Shown here: positions 33,761-42,416 of the stretch, in pieces
How positions within the stretch are numbered: position 1 is the stretch's first letter
How the letters are laid out: each line of letters begins with the position of its first letter
DNA from: Pseudomonadota bacterium
GTDB lineage: Bacteria; Pseudomonadota; Gammaproteobacteria; Steroidobacterales; Steroidobacteraceae
Direction of reading: 5' to 3'
Length of the DNA: 52,561 nt
Assembly: GCA_023433705.1 (NCBI GenBank)
Contig: JAEYUC010000041.1
Coordinates: 1 to 52,561 of the forward strand
The notes under the pieces: model-generated
The model's input: the letters and a program-made list of their open reading frames with translations, nothing else
Databases searched by the model: none
Told to the model about the DNA's origin: nothing
Program-made: the position numbers and the translations under genes

Positions 33761-33789
33761 CGCACCGGGGCTTGTTCACACTGCGGTGC

Positions 33790-34803
33790 ATGCCCCGATC
33801 CTCGCTGACGCTTGCAGTCGCAATCCTGACTTTCGGGTTCGCGAATGCGCACGCCGACGAGCCGCTCGAAGAGGTCGTGGTCTCGGGGGAGTTTCCCGGG
33901 CCCGGCATGTGGAAAGTCACGCGCGCCGACGATCCGTCCGCGCACGTGTTGTGGATAGTCGGCGAGCAGCCGGCATTGCCGAAGCGCCTGCGCTGGAAAT
34001 CGCGCGAAATCGAGGCGGCCGTGATCGACGCGCAGGAAATCCTGCTCGATGCGAACGTGACGATGGAGCCGGACGAGAAGATAGGCGTCCTGCGCGGCAT
34101 CACGTATCTGCCCGCGATGCTCAAGGCGCGCAGGAACCCGGACGAAGCACGGCTCGAGCAGCTCCTGCCGGCTGATCTCTACGCGCGCTGGCTGACTCAG
34201 AAGAAACGTTATCTCGGGCGCGAACGCGGCGTGGAGGAATGGCGGCCGATCTTCGCGGCCGACAAGCTGCGGCGCGCGGCGATCGACGATCTCGGCCTGC
34301 GCGAGCGCGGCATGGTGTGGGATGTCGTGAGCAAGCTCGCCGGGAAGCAAAAGAAGAAGGTGACGACGCCGAGCATGAAGTTCACCTTCAAGCGCAGCGA
34401 GCTGCGCGCGAAGATAAAGGAGTTCTCGCGCGAGTCTCTCGCGGACGTCGAATGTTTTTCCACGATGCTGGACTACGTCGAGGCGTTGTCGCGCACCGAG
34501 ATCGAGGCGAGGCGCGCAGGTGCCTGGGCGACGGGCGACATCACGGCGCTCGAGGCCCTGCCGCAACTCCCGAACCCCATGTTGCCCTGCGCGACGGCGG
34601 TGATGAATTCGCAGGTCGCACGCGAGGTCATCCCGACCGACATCGCCGCTCAGCTGCGCACGTTGTGGCTCGATGCGGCGCAGCAGAGCCTCGCGTCCAA
34701 TCAAACTACCGTGGCGATCGTGCCACTGCGCAAGTTGCTGGATAGGGACGGATACGCGGCGGCGTTGCGCGCGAAGGGATTCATCGTCGAAGCTCCCCGA
34801 TAG
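33790..34803 (+). CDS. TraB/GumN-like exported protein
   Basis: The product is 337 residues with a signal peptide (SLTLAVAILTFGFANAHADEP). The segment HVLWIVGEQPALPKRLRWKSREIEAAVIDAQEILLDANV resembles the start of the TraB/GumN family in Xanthomonas-type bacteria, where LWILG...LPKKMTW...EVE is common. The rest is helical with many charged residues and a pair of cysteines (VECFSTM and LPCATAV). The frame is open far upstream through the kinase gene, but that part is antisense-like noise; the ATG at 33790 starts the signal peptide. TraB-like proteins are suspected proteases or haem-binding proteins; function here is unknown. Confidence 0.6.
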   Translation: MPRSSLTLAVAILTFGFANAHADEPLEEVVVSGEFPGPGMWKVTRADDPSAHVLWIVGEQPALPKRLRWKSREIEAAVIDAQEILLDANVTMEPDEKIGVLRGITYLPAMLKARRNPDEARLEQLLPADLYARWLTQKKRYLGRERGVEEWRPIFAADKLRRAAIDDLGLRERGMVWDVVSKLAGKQKKKVTTPSMKFTFKRSELRAKIKEFSRESLADVECFSTMLDYVEALSRTEIEARRAGAWATGDITALEALPQLPNPMLPCATAVMNSQVAREVIPTDIAAQLRTLWLDAAQQSLASNQTTVAIVPLRKLLDRDGYAAALRAKGFIVEAPR

Positions 34804-34839
34804 CGAGGAAGATCGTCCGGGCGGGCGTAGAATCGCGCC

Positions 34840-36003
34840 ATGAATGCCGCACCGAACGAAATCCTCGCGGCCACGCGCGAGCTGTTGCCGCTCATCTCGC
34901 GCGAGCGCGAGGCCACCGAGAGCGGACGACGTCTCGCGCGTCCCATCGTGGACGCACTCCTGTCCGCGCGACTGTGTCGAGGCGCGATATCGCGCGAGCT
35001 CGGCGGACTCGCGCTCGCGCCGACCGAGGCGCTGACACTCTACGAAACCCTCGCGCGCGCGGAAGCCTCCGTCGCGTGGATCGTGTGGAACAACGCATTG
35101 CCTGCGTTTTTCGGCCGTTTTCTCGCAGCCGCGGCGCGCTCGGAAATCTTCGGCGACGTTTCCTGGTTGTACGCGTGTTCGACGCGCCCCAGTGGCAGGG
35201 CGGCGGTCGATGCGGGTGGTTACCGCGTCACCGGACGCTGGTCGCTCGTGTCCGGCTGCGAGCTCGCCGAGTGGATCATGGTGCGCAGCGTGATCGAAGA
35301 GAACGGCGCGCCGCGCATGCTCGCGCCGAACGTGCCCGAGGTACGCATGATCTGGCTGCGGCGCGGGGACTTCGAAATCCTCGACACCTGGTACACCGGC
35401 GGACTGCGCGGCACCGGCAGTCACGACGTAGTCGTCAATGGCAAGTTCGTGCCGCGGCGGCTGACCTGCTCACCGCTCGATGGCAATACGGTCGAAGGTG
35501 CGCTCGGGCGGCTGCCGATCGTCTGCATCATGGCGGCCGGTTACGCCGCGCAGTTGCTCGGCCTCGGTGGCGCCGCGGTCGACGCGCTGATCGACCTGTC
35601 GCGCAACAAGCCGGCGATCGATCCCGGACCGTCGCTCAAGGACAGGCCGGTCGTGCTGGCGATGATCGCCGAACATCAGACACGGCTCGCGGCCGCGCGC
35701 GGGCATCTGCATTCCGCCGTCGCGCGGCAGTGGGCGCTCGTGGAATCGGCTGCCGCGACACCCGCTTCGATCGCCGACGTCTTCTCGGCCGCGCACCATG
35801 CGATGGCCCAGGGAAGGGCCGCGGTCGGCGCGATGCACGCGGCCGCCGGCGCGAGCGCGCTCTACACGAGCTCGCCCCTGGAACGCATTCATCGGGACAT
35901 GTTCGCGATGGCCGCGCACGTGATCGCACAGCCGATGTGGATGGAAGATACCGGGCGCGTCCGGCTCGGGTTCGAGCCGGTGAATCCGCTCTATCTAATT
36001 TGA
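34840..36003 (+). CDS. Acyl-CoA dehydrogenase-like flavoprotein (C-terminal type-2 domain)
   Basis: The product is 387 residues. It has the acyl-CoA dehydrogenase fold: an N-terminal helical domain with EREATESGRRLARPIVDALLSARLCR, a middle beta domain with GGYRVTGRWSLVSGCELAEWIMV and WYTGGLRGTGSHDVVVNGKFVP, and a C-terminal helical domain of the type-2 group. The GTGS(H/N)D turn and HRD near the C-terminus are typical of flavin-dependent monooxygenases such as HsaA-type hydroxylases and DszC-like enzymes rather than true beta-oxidation dehydrogenases. No flavin reductase gene is adjacent. It overlaps the 3' end of the convergent lipoprotein gene by nine bases. Confidence 0.8.
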   Translation: MNAAPNEILAATRELLPLISREREATESGRRLARPIVDALLSARLCRGAISRELGGLALAPTEALTLYETLARAEASVAWIVWNNALPAFFGRFLAAAARSEIFGDVSWLYACSTRPSGRAAVDAGGYRVTGRWSLVSGCELAEWIMVRSVIEENGAPRMLAPNVPEVRMIWLRRGDFEILDTWYTGGLRGTGSHDVVVNGKFVPRRLTCSPLDGNTVEGALGRLPIVCIMAAGYAAQLLGLGGAAVDALIDLSRNKPAIDPGPSLKDRPVVLAMIAEHQTRLAAARGHLHSAVARQWALVESAAATPASIADVFSAAHHAMAQGRAAVGAMHAAAGASALYTSSPLERIHRDMFAMAAHVIAQPMWMEDTGRVRLGFEPVNPLYLI

Positions 36004-36732
36004 CGTTTCGTCCGGCTTCGGCTCGGCTTCCGGTTTGAGGGCGCCGCCGGCGTCGGGCGCGGAGCGGTGCGGGCGGGTGGCCTTCGCGACGTCGAGGGCT
36101 TCGCGCAGCAGGCGCGACCACTTGCCGAAGGTCATGCGCATTTCGTGCAGGTTGGAGATGCGCGTGGCTTCGCGCAGCTGGGTATCGCCGATGCCGTACG
36201 ACTCGTTGCCGTCGTACATGTCGACGCGACCGACGATGACGCCGGTCAAGGAGTCGCGCAGCTCGCCGACCACCTGCATCCTGACCGGACCGGTGGTCAG
36301 AGTCTTCATTCCGCCCGCCTCGTTGCCGGCATCGGGCCCGGGGATGTCCAGGTCCACGATGCGCGGTTCCACGATGAGAACGTCTTCGCCCGGATTCTCG
36401 GCGAACTCCCACTTGTGGTTCTTGATCAGCGCGCGTTCGAATTCCTCGCGAAAGAGCTCCGACGCCGAGTCGCGGATCCTGCGCACGTCGCCGTCGGTGA
36501 CTTCCTTGTGCTGGTCGCGCCATCCGGACTTGAACGCGATGACGGGCGGTTCGAGGATGAGCCGCTTGTACTGCACGAACTGCGCGTCGGGTTTGCGAAA
36601 CACGCCACCCGAGGCGCGTGAGGCCACGCGCACGAGGCCGTCGTCGGTCATTTCCTCGGGTCCGGGCAGCGATCGGCAACTGGCGAGCGCACACGCCATC
36701 GCCACGAACACACCGACGCGCCAGATCTTCAT
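35995..36732 (-). CDS. DUF3313 family lipoprotein
   Basis: The product is 245 residues with a lipoprotein signal: MKIWRVGVFVAMACALASC, the lipobox Leu-Ala-Ser-Cys19 giving the acylated cysteine. The mature part has the DUF3313 pattern: DDGLVRVASRASGGVFRKP, KRLILEPPVIAFKSGW, a helix DGDVRRIRDSASELFREEFERAL, then strands with VLIVEPRIVDLDI. The C-terminus is Pro/Lys/Glu-rich. DUF3313 lipoproteins occur widely in proteobacteria and their function is unknown. The frame is open upstream, but the lipobox fixes the start at 36732. It is downstream of, and in the same direction as, the response regulator gene. Confidence 0.85.
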   Translation of the reverse strand: MKIWRVGVFVAMACALASCRSLPGPEEMTDDGLVRVASRASGGVFRKPDAQFVQYKRLILEPPVIAFKSGWRDQHKEVTDGDVRRIRDSASELFREEFERALIKNHKWEFAENPGEDVLIVEPRIVDLDIPGPDAGNEAGGMKTLTTGPVRMQVVGELRDSLTGVIVGRVDMYDGNESYGIGDTQLREATRISNLHEMRMTFGKWSRLLREALDVAKATRPHRSAPDAGGALKPEAEPKPDETSN

Positions 36733-36782
36733 GATCGTCCCCCGTTCGCCGAAGTGAGGGGATTCTAGCGCGCTCGCCGGGT

Positions 36783-37727
36783 TCAGCGCGCCAGGGCGTG
36801 AACGGCGCGGGCCGCGGCCGAGGCGCGGTTCTCGACGCCCAGTTTCACGAAGATCTGCTCGAGATGTTTGTTGACCGTCCGGGGGCTGATGTCGAGGATT
36901 TCGCCGATCTCGCGGTTGGCCTTGCCGCGGCTGATCCACAGCAGGACCTCGGATTCGCGCGAAGTCAGCGCGAGCGTCTGCTGGAGGCGTTTCTCGTCCT
37001 CCGTGGTGCTGAGCTCGGTCAGGCGGAACAGCAGTTCGTCCGGGCCGATCGGGCTCAGCACGGAGATCTCGAGCTTGCGGCCCCCGGCATCCACCAGCAG
37101 TCGCGCCTGCGGAGCCGCGCCTTCGGAGCGCAGCCGCATGAGCTGCGACATCACGGATTGCGGCAGGCAGGGCCCCGATTCCTGTGAAGTCGGAAACAGC
37201 TCGGCCAGCAACTGCCGGGCCTTCGGCGTGCACCACAGCAGCCTGCCTACCCGGTCGGTCGCGAGCAGGAAACGTCCCGTGGCGTCGAGCGCCGCGCGCG
37301 AGCCGGCGGCGGCGCGCGCATTCGCCAGGTGGACGCGGATGCGGGCGAGCAACTCGTCGACGACCAGCGGCTTGGTGACGTAGTCGACGCCACCCGCGGC
37401 CAGGCCCTCGAGCACGCTTTCCGTTTCGGTGAGGCCGGTCATGAAGATCACCGGCAGGTGCGCGAGCCTGCGCTCGCGTTTCATGCGCCGGCAGGTCTCG
37501 AAGCCGTCGAGCCCGGGCATCATGGCGTCCATGAGCACGAGATCCGGCGTGATCTGCTCGAGCAGCTTCAGGGCGCTGTCGCCATCGGTCGCGATGAGCA
37601 CCGTGAAACCCGCATGGTCGAGCGTGTCGGTGAGGAACCCGAGGGTCTCGGGCGTATCGTCGACCACGAGGAGGGTGTCGCGGCGGACGTCGGGTGCGTG
37701 GAGGTAGTTGGTCATCCCCTTATCCAT
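36783..37727 (-). CDS. LuxR/NarL-type response regulator, predicted partner of the NCS1 kinase
   Basis: The product is 314 residues. The receiver domain (about 14-135) has LLVVDDTPETLG, LVLMDAMMPG (phospho-acceptor Asp67) and the KP of YVTKPLVV. A middle PAS-like segment (about 150-240) has FLLATDRVGRLLWCTPKARQLL. The C-terminal LuxR helix-turn-helix has LTSRESEVLLWISRGKANREIGEILDISPRTVNKHLEQIFVKLG. The ATG at 37727 lies inside the last codons of the kinase gene (8-base overlap), with GGAAGGA about nine bases upstream, so the two are co-translated. It is the best candidate to bind the CGTCAAATGAC sites in the urea promoters; that is inferred. Confidence 0.9.
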   Translation of the reverse strand: MDKGMTNYLHAPDVRRDTLLVVDDTPETLGFLTDTLDHAGFTVLIATDGDSALKLLEQITPDLVLMDAMMPGLDGFETCRRMKRERRLAHLPVIFMTGLTETESVLEGLAAGGVDYVTKPLVVDELLARIRVHLANARAAAGSRAALDATGRFLLATDRVGRLLWCTPKARQLLAELFPTSQESGPCLPQSVMSQLMRLRSEGAAPQARLLVDAGGRKLEISVLSPIGPDELLFRLTELSTTEDEKRLQQTLALTSRESEVLLWISRGKANREIGEILDISPRTVNKHLEQIFVKLGVENRASAAARAVHALAR

Positions 37728-40700
37728 GTTTGCGCATTCCTTCCAGGACATGCATGTATCGCTTGAGATCGAAGTTCGCGACCAGCGCGCGCATGCGCGT
37801 CGCGAACGGCCTGCTTTCGGGGTCGCCCTCGAGCTCACGCAGCTTCGCCTGGATGCCGCGCACATGCCCGATGAGGCCGAGTTGATAGAGATCGTCGACG
37901 TGGTGCCGCGAGTGCGCGGGCAGGGTGTGGCCGCCGTGGTCCGAGGGCTCGTCCTCCGGGACGGTGGCCGCGTGTATCCATTGCAGGTCCAGCTGCGTGG
38001 CGAGGCACTCGAGCATGCGCTGCACGTCGATGGGCTTGATCAGGAATGCATCGTGATTCGCACCGGCGCCACCCGGAGAGAACTCGTGAGCATTGGCCGA
38101 GACGATCACGATCTTCAGGCGGCTCGAGCGCGCACGCAGGCGCTCGGCGACCTGCCAGCCGCTCATGCCCGGCATGCTGATGTCGATCATCGCGAGATCG
38201 GGATCGCACTCCCCCGCGAGCGCGAGGCCGCGCGACCCGTCCGGCGCCGTGAACAACGCGAAGTCGAGCGGCCGCAGCAGATTCTGCACGATGTCGAGGT
38301 GCGCGGGATCATCGTCGACCAGCAGCAGCTTGCGGCGCGCGCCGGAGTAACCCGTGATGTCGCGCGCGCCTTCGGCGCTCGGCGCCGGCGCGGCCTCGGA
38401 GAGCAGCAGGCGCACCGTGAAACGCGTCCCGACGCCCACCTGGCTCGACGCGTTGATCTCGCCGCCCATGATCTGCGTGAGTAGTTTGGTGATCGTGAGG
38501 CCGAGACCGGTGCCCGGGATCGCGCGCACGTTGGCGCCCTGGCCGCGCTCGAATGGTTCGAACACGCGTCCGATCTCGTCCGCGGGAATGCCGACGCCGG
38601 TATCGGAGACTTCGAACTCCGCCACCTGGCTGCGGTAGCGCACGACCAGCGACGCGCTGCCGCGTTCGGTGTACTTGATCGCGTTCGACAGCAGGTTGAT
38701 CAGGATCTGCCGCAGGCGTTTCTGGTCGACGTGCACGACCGCGGGCAGGTTCGGCGGTCGCGAGTAGATGAAGTCGATGCCCTTCGCGGCCGCCTGCAGC
38801 TTGAACATGTCGACGATCTGGTCGAGGAATTCCGGCAGCGCGACCTTGTCGCGGTTCAGTCGCAGGATGCCGTTTTCGATCTTGGAGATGTCGAGGATGC
38901 CGTCGATGAGATCCGCGAGATGCTCGGCGCTGCGCCGGATCACGCGGATCGCATTGTCCGAGGGGCCGGCGGCGCCGCGCTCCAGGAGTTGCGCGTAGCC
39001 GTAGATGGAGTTGAGCGGCGTGCGGATCTCGTGGCTGATGCCGGCGATGTAACGGGTCTTCGCGACGTTGGCGGCCTCGGCGACTTCCTTCGCCCTCTGC
39101 AGCGCCGCGTCGGTGCGTTTGTGCGCGTCGATTTCGTCCATGAGCATCGTCGTCTGGCGGGCCGACTCGGCCTCGGCCGCTCGCCGGCTCTCGTGGGCGA
39201 GCACGATGAGCCACGAGGTCACGCCCGACAGCACGAGCAGGCAGAAGTACACCAGCCACAACGTGGTCGCGATCGCTTCGCGACTGGCCGGCGCGGCGTG
39301 GCCGTATTGCTGGTAGATCAGCGCGAGCAGGAATGCGATCGCGAGATTCGACAGCACCATGAGTCCGCCGAAGTGGCCGGCGCGTGTGTTGAGCAGCGCG
39401 CCCAGGCGCTTCGGCAGGAAGCGCGCGATGAACAAATCGAGCTGCTCGTTGAAGCGGCTGTTCGTCTTGCACTGGTCGCGGCAGCGAGCCTCGAGCGTGC
39501 AGCACAGCGAACAGATGGGTCCGGAGTAGGCGGGGCACATCGCGATGTCGCCGCGTTCGAATACGTTTTCGCAGATGCAGCACTCGAGCTCGGCGGTCCT
39601 GCCGGGCAGGCCATTGTCGGGGCGCGCAAGGTAATACCGGCCGCGGGTCCACCAGGCGATGAGGGGCGCCGCGACGAAGGCGACGCTGAGCGCGACGAAC
39701 GGGGAGAGGATCCGCGCGTATTCGCCGAACACTCCCATGAACGCGAGACTCGACAACACGACGGATATGGCCAGCGCGCCGACGCCGACCGGATTGATGT
39801 CGTAAAGATGCGCGCGCTTGAACTCGATGTGTTTCGGACTGAAGCCGAGCGGCTTGTTGACGACGAGGTCGGCGGTCAGCGCGCCTATCCACCCCGCGGC
39901 GAAGTTGGCGTAGATGACCAGGATGCTCTCGATGGCGCGGAAGATGCCGATCTCCATGAGCAGCAGCGCGAGCACGACGTTGAACACCAGCCAGACGACG
40001 CGCCCCGGGTGCGAATGCGTGAGCCGCGAGAAGAAGTTCGACCACGCGATCGAGCCGGCATACGCGTTGGTCACGTTGATCTTGAGCTGGCAGACGATGA
40101 CGAACAGGCCGGTGAGCACCAGTGCGAAAGTCGGCGACTGGAAGGTCTCGCGGAATGCGTGGTGATACATGATCGTCGGCTCGTCGGCCTGCGAGGGATG
40201 TACGCCCTGGCGTACCAGCCAGACCGCGAGGAACGAGCCGACCAGTAGTTTGAAGCCGCCGAGCACCACCCAGCCCGGGCCGGTGCCGACCACCGCGGTC
40301 CACCAGCCCACGCGATTCTCCTTCGTGCGATTGGGAAGGAATCGCAGGTAGTCCACCTGCTCGCCGATCTGCGGCAGCAGCGAGAGCAACACCGAGGCCG
40401 CGAGACCGAACAACACGAAGTCGAACGCGCCGCCGCCATCCGTCGAGCCGGCGGACTCGCTTCCCGCGAAGTGGGTCCAGGCCGCGATCTCGGTCGGGTT
40501 CTTCCAGAGGATGATCGCGATCGGCACGAACTGCAGCACGAGCCAGATGGGCTGAGTGGCGATCTGCATGCGGCTGATGAGGCTGATGCCGTACAGCGCG
40601 ATCGGGATCACGACGAGCGAGCTGATGATGTGCGCGATCCACATCGGGATGCCGAACACGAGGTTCAGCGCGACCGACATGATGCTGGCTTCGATCGCGA

Positions 40701-41094
40701 ACAGGAGGAACGTGAACGACGCGTAGATCAGCGACGTGACCGTGCTGCCCATGTAGCCGAAGCCGGCGCCGCGCGTGAGCAGGTCGATGTCGACGCCGTA
40801 CTTCGCGGCGTGATAGGCGATGGGCAGTCCGATCGCGAACATCAGGACCGCGAACGCGCCGATCGCCCATGCGACGTTCGGAAATCCATACAGCAACGTC
40901 AGCGTGCCGCCGATCGCCTCGCAGGCCAGGAACGCGATGGGACCGAGCGCGGTGTTACCGACGCGCGAAGTCGACTTGCGCGCGCGATCCGCGGTGAACC
41001 GCAGCGCGTAGTCCTCGAGTGTCTGGCTGTTGACCCACTGGTTGTACTGCCGGCGCTCGCGAATGATTTTTTGTTGTCTCGGCCTGGAGCTCAT
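37720..41094 (-). CDS. NCS1 permease-type sensor fused to hybrid histidine kinase
   Basis: The product is 1124 residues. Residues about 30-500 form a 12-helix NCS1 (cytosine/allantoin/uracil permease family) domain, beginning QWVNSQTLEDYALRFTADRARK and then ACEAIGGTLTLLYGF. Residues about 504-541 are a cysteine-rich module with nine Cys (ECCICENVFERGD, CPAYSGPICSLCC, RCRDQC), probably zinc-binding. Two more membrane helices follow (about 560-620), then HisKA with GISHEIRTPLNSIYGYAQLL (His688), the HATPase (LLSNAIKYTERG, DTGVGIP, GTGLGLTITKLL) and a receiver (LLLVDDDPAHLD, MIDISMPGMSG, Asp971). A C-terminal helical segment contains LGLIGHVRGIQAKL. Position beside urt/ure genes suggests it senses urea or a urea precursor. 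A sigma-54 promoter precedes it. Confidence 0.9.
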   Translation of the reverse strand: MSSRPRQQKIIRERRQYNQWVNSQTLEDYALRFTADRARKSTSRVGNTALGPIAFLACEAIGGTLTLLYGFPNVAWAIGAFAVLMFAIGLPIAYHAAKYGVDIDLLTRGAGFGYMGSTVTSLIYASFTFLLFAIEASIMSVALNLVFGIPMWIAHIISSLVVIPIALYGISLISRMQIATQPIWLVLQFVPIAIILWKNPTEIAAWTHFAGSESAGSTDGGGAFDFVLFGLAASVLLSLLPQIGEQVDYLRFLPNRTKENRVGWWTAVVGTGPGWVVLGGFKLLVGSFLAVWLVRQGVHPSQADEPTIMYHHAFRETFQSPTFALVLTGLFVIVCQLKINVTNAYAGSIAWSNFFSRLTHSHPGRVVWLVFNVVLALLLMEIGIFRAIESILVIYANFAAGWIGALTADLVVNKPLGFSPKHIEFKRAHLYDINPVGVGALAISVVLSSLAFMGVFGEYARILSPFVALSVAFVAAPLIAWWTRGRYYLARPDNGLPGRTAELECCICENVFERGDIAMCPAYSGPICSLCCTLEARCRDQCKTNSRFNEQLDLFIARFLPKRLGALLNTRAGHFGGLMVLSNLAIAFLLALIYQQYGHAAPASREAIATTLWLVYFCLLVLSGVTSWLIVLAHESRRAAEAESARQTTMLMDEIDAHKRTDAALQRAKEVAEAANVAKTRYIAGISHEIRTPLNSIYGYAQLLERGAAGPSDNAIRVIRRSAEHLADLIDGILDISKIENGILRLNRDKVALPEFLDQIVDMFKLQAAAKGIDFIYSRPPNLPAVVHVDQKRLRQILINLLSNAIKYTERGSASLVVRYRSQVAEFEVSDTGVGIPADEIGRVFEPFERGQGANVRAIPGTGLGLTITKLLTQIMGGEINASSQVGVGTRFTVRLLLSEAAPAPSAEGARDITGYSGARRKLLLVDDDPAHLDIVQNLLRPLDFALFTAPDGSRGLALAGECDPDLAMIDISMPGMSGWQVAERLRARSSRLKIVIVSANAHEFSPGGAGANHDAFLIKPIDVQRMLECLATQLDLQWIHAATVPEDEPSDHGGHTLPAHSRHHVDDLYQLGLIGHVRGIQAKLRELEGDPESRPFATRMRALVANFDLKRYMHVLEGMRKHG

Positions 41095-41131
41095 GCCGAC
41101 GCGTTCCCTCTTTTCCCCCGGCTGAATAGAT

Positions 41132-41147
41132 AGCAAGGCATGTGCCA
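41132..41147 (-). promoter_or_regulatory. Sigma-54 promoter of the NCS1 kinase-regulator operon
   Basis: The minus strand reads TGGCACATGCCTTGCT, matching the sigma-54 consensus TGGCAC-N5-TTGCW at every fixed position (-24 GG, -12 GC). Transcription would start near 41121, about 27 bases before the kinase ATG, leaving room for the GAGGGAA ribosome site. Sigma-54 genes for nitrogen sources are usually activated by NtrC under nitrogen limitation. An inverted repeat at 41166-41183 (CGCGGT, six bases, ACCGCG) just upstream could be an activator site, though it is closer than usual. Confidence 0.75.
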
Positions 41148-41269
41148 GCCCCGCGTACCCGCCCGCGCGGTGGTTTGACCGCGAAGTGGTGAAGATTCGT
41201 ACAGCTGCTTCGTCAGGGTGCAGTCCGGAGGCGGTTCGCACTCTCCCGGTTCATGTGCATCTGCGCCTA

Positions 41270-41281
41270 CGTCAAATGACG
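41270..41281. promoter_or_regulatory. Palindromic candidate regulator site upstream of the porin-urt-ure series
   Basis: CGTCAAATGACG is a perfect palindrome about 63 bases upstream of the porin ATG. CGCCTAC stands as a direct repeat on both sides (41264-41270 and 41280-41286). The same 11-mer occurs between hupE and ureG (30972-30982, opposite orientation). A site here is well placed for an activator such as the LuxR-type regulator encoded at 36783-37727. Confidence 0.6.
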
Positions 41282-41343
41282 CCTACCTCCGCTGGTACCC
41301 GGTCCGTACCGTCGCTCGCAGGGGTTAGTTCACAAGGAAAACC

Positions 41344-42405
41344 ATGTCACTCAAGTCACACATCATCAAAGCGGCAGTGCTGTCCGGTCTCGCGGCGCTG
41401 CCTGTCTCGCAAGCCACGGCGGGCGACGTCTCGGTGGGCGGCGGTATGCGCACCAGCTTCACGAGCACCGACTTCGACGCGGGCGAGGGCGGTGACGGTT
41501 CGTTCAGCGACTTCTCGCTGAACAGCGCGCGCCTCTACATCAGCGGCAAGGCGTACGAAAACATCGGGTTCATGTTCAACACGGAGTACAACTCCAACGA
41601 CGAGGAGATCCGTGTCATCGACGCGGTCGCGCAGTTCTCCTTCGCCGAGGGCAAACACAACATCTGGGTCGGCCGCTTCCTGCCGCCGAGCGATCGCGCG
41701 AATCTCTACGGTCCTTACTACGCGAGCAACTGGGCGGTCTACCAGGATGGCGTGCAGGACGGCTATCCGTTCGAGACCGAGGGCCGTGACGACGGCATCA
41801 TGTACTGGGGTCAGTACGACAAGGTGAAGTTCTCGGTCGGCGCGTTCGACGTCTCGGGCCTGACCACCGGCGACAACGACGTCCTGCTCGCATCGCGTGT
41901 ACAGGTCGACTTCTGGGATTCGGAAGACGGCTACTACCTCAACGGCACGTACTACGGTGAGAAGGATCTCCTCGCCATCGGTCTCGCGGCGCAGACCGCG
42001 GACGCCGGCGATGCGTATTCGTTCGACTTCCTGCTCGAGAAGAAGCTCGGCAACAGCGGCGTCGTCACGGTCGAAGCCGAATACGCGGTCTACGACGGTC
42101 TCGGCGGTTATGGAACTCCGATCGGCGGCGGTTACGAGAAGTCGGACGGCTTCTACGTGCTCGGCGCCTATCTGTTCCCCGGCGAAGCCGGCCCCGGCAA
42201 GGTCCAGGTGCTCGGCAAATACGGCCAGGCGACCTACGACTTCTTTGGCGCGGACCTCGACCAGGACACGCTCGAGCTGAACGTGAACTACCTGATCAAC
42301 AAGTTCAACGCGCGCATCAGCCTGTTCTACCTGGACAAGAGTTTCGATCCGGATGTCGGCGGCGACAGCTCGACGATCGGCCTCGGTCTGCAAGTTCAAA
42401 TGTGA
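41344..42405 (+). CDS. Outer-membrane porin-like protein, predicted urea/amide porin
   Basis: The product is 353 residues with a signal peptide (residues 1-26, ending SQATAG). The mature chain is acidic, Gly/Tyr/Phe-rich, with the alternating pattern of a beta-barrel (LYISGKAYENIGFMFNTEYNS, VYQDGVQDGYPFETEGRDDGIMYWGQY) and ends in LQVQM, close to the phosphate-selective porin O/P style. AAGGAA lies five bases before the ATG. The next gene, urtA, starts 11 bases after its stop, so the porin is first in the urea-uptake operon and very probably lets urea or short amides cross the outer membrane. That role is inferred from position. Confidence 0.8.
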   Translation: MSLKSHIIKAAVLSGLAALPVSQATAGDVSVGGGMRTSFTSTDFDAGEGGDGSFSDFSLNSARLYISGKAYENIGFMFNTEYNSNDEEIRVIDAVAQFSFAEGKHNIWVGRFLPPSDRANLYGPYYASNWAVYQDGVQDGYPFETEGRDDGIMYWGQYDKVKFSVGAFDVSGLTTGDNDVLLASRVQVDFWDSEDGYYLNGTYYGEKDLLAIGLAAQTADAGDAYSFDFLLEKKLGNSGVVTVEAEYAVYDGLGGYGTPIGGGYEKSDGFYVLGAYLFPGEAGPGKVQVLGKYGQATYDFFGADLDQDTLELNVNYLINKFNARISLFYLDKSFDPDVGGDSSTIGLGLQVQM

Positions 42406-42416
42406 GGATGACAAAC

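Noticed and set aside
32221..33789. Open frame extending the TraB-like gene upstream through the MASE1 kinase gene
   Set aside because: The translation there is Arg/Ala-rich noise, while the kinase frame carries clear MASE1, PAS and HisKA motifs; the signal peptide at 33790 marks the true start.
41300..41330. Possible sigma-54 promoter on the plus strand before the porin gene (CTGGTACCCGG...)
   Set aside because: The -12 element has no TTGC and the spacing is wrong; only the minus-strand site matches.
42404..42416. A separate promoter between the porin gene and urtA
   Set aside because: The gap is only 11 bases and holds just the ribosome-binding site of urtA.
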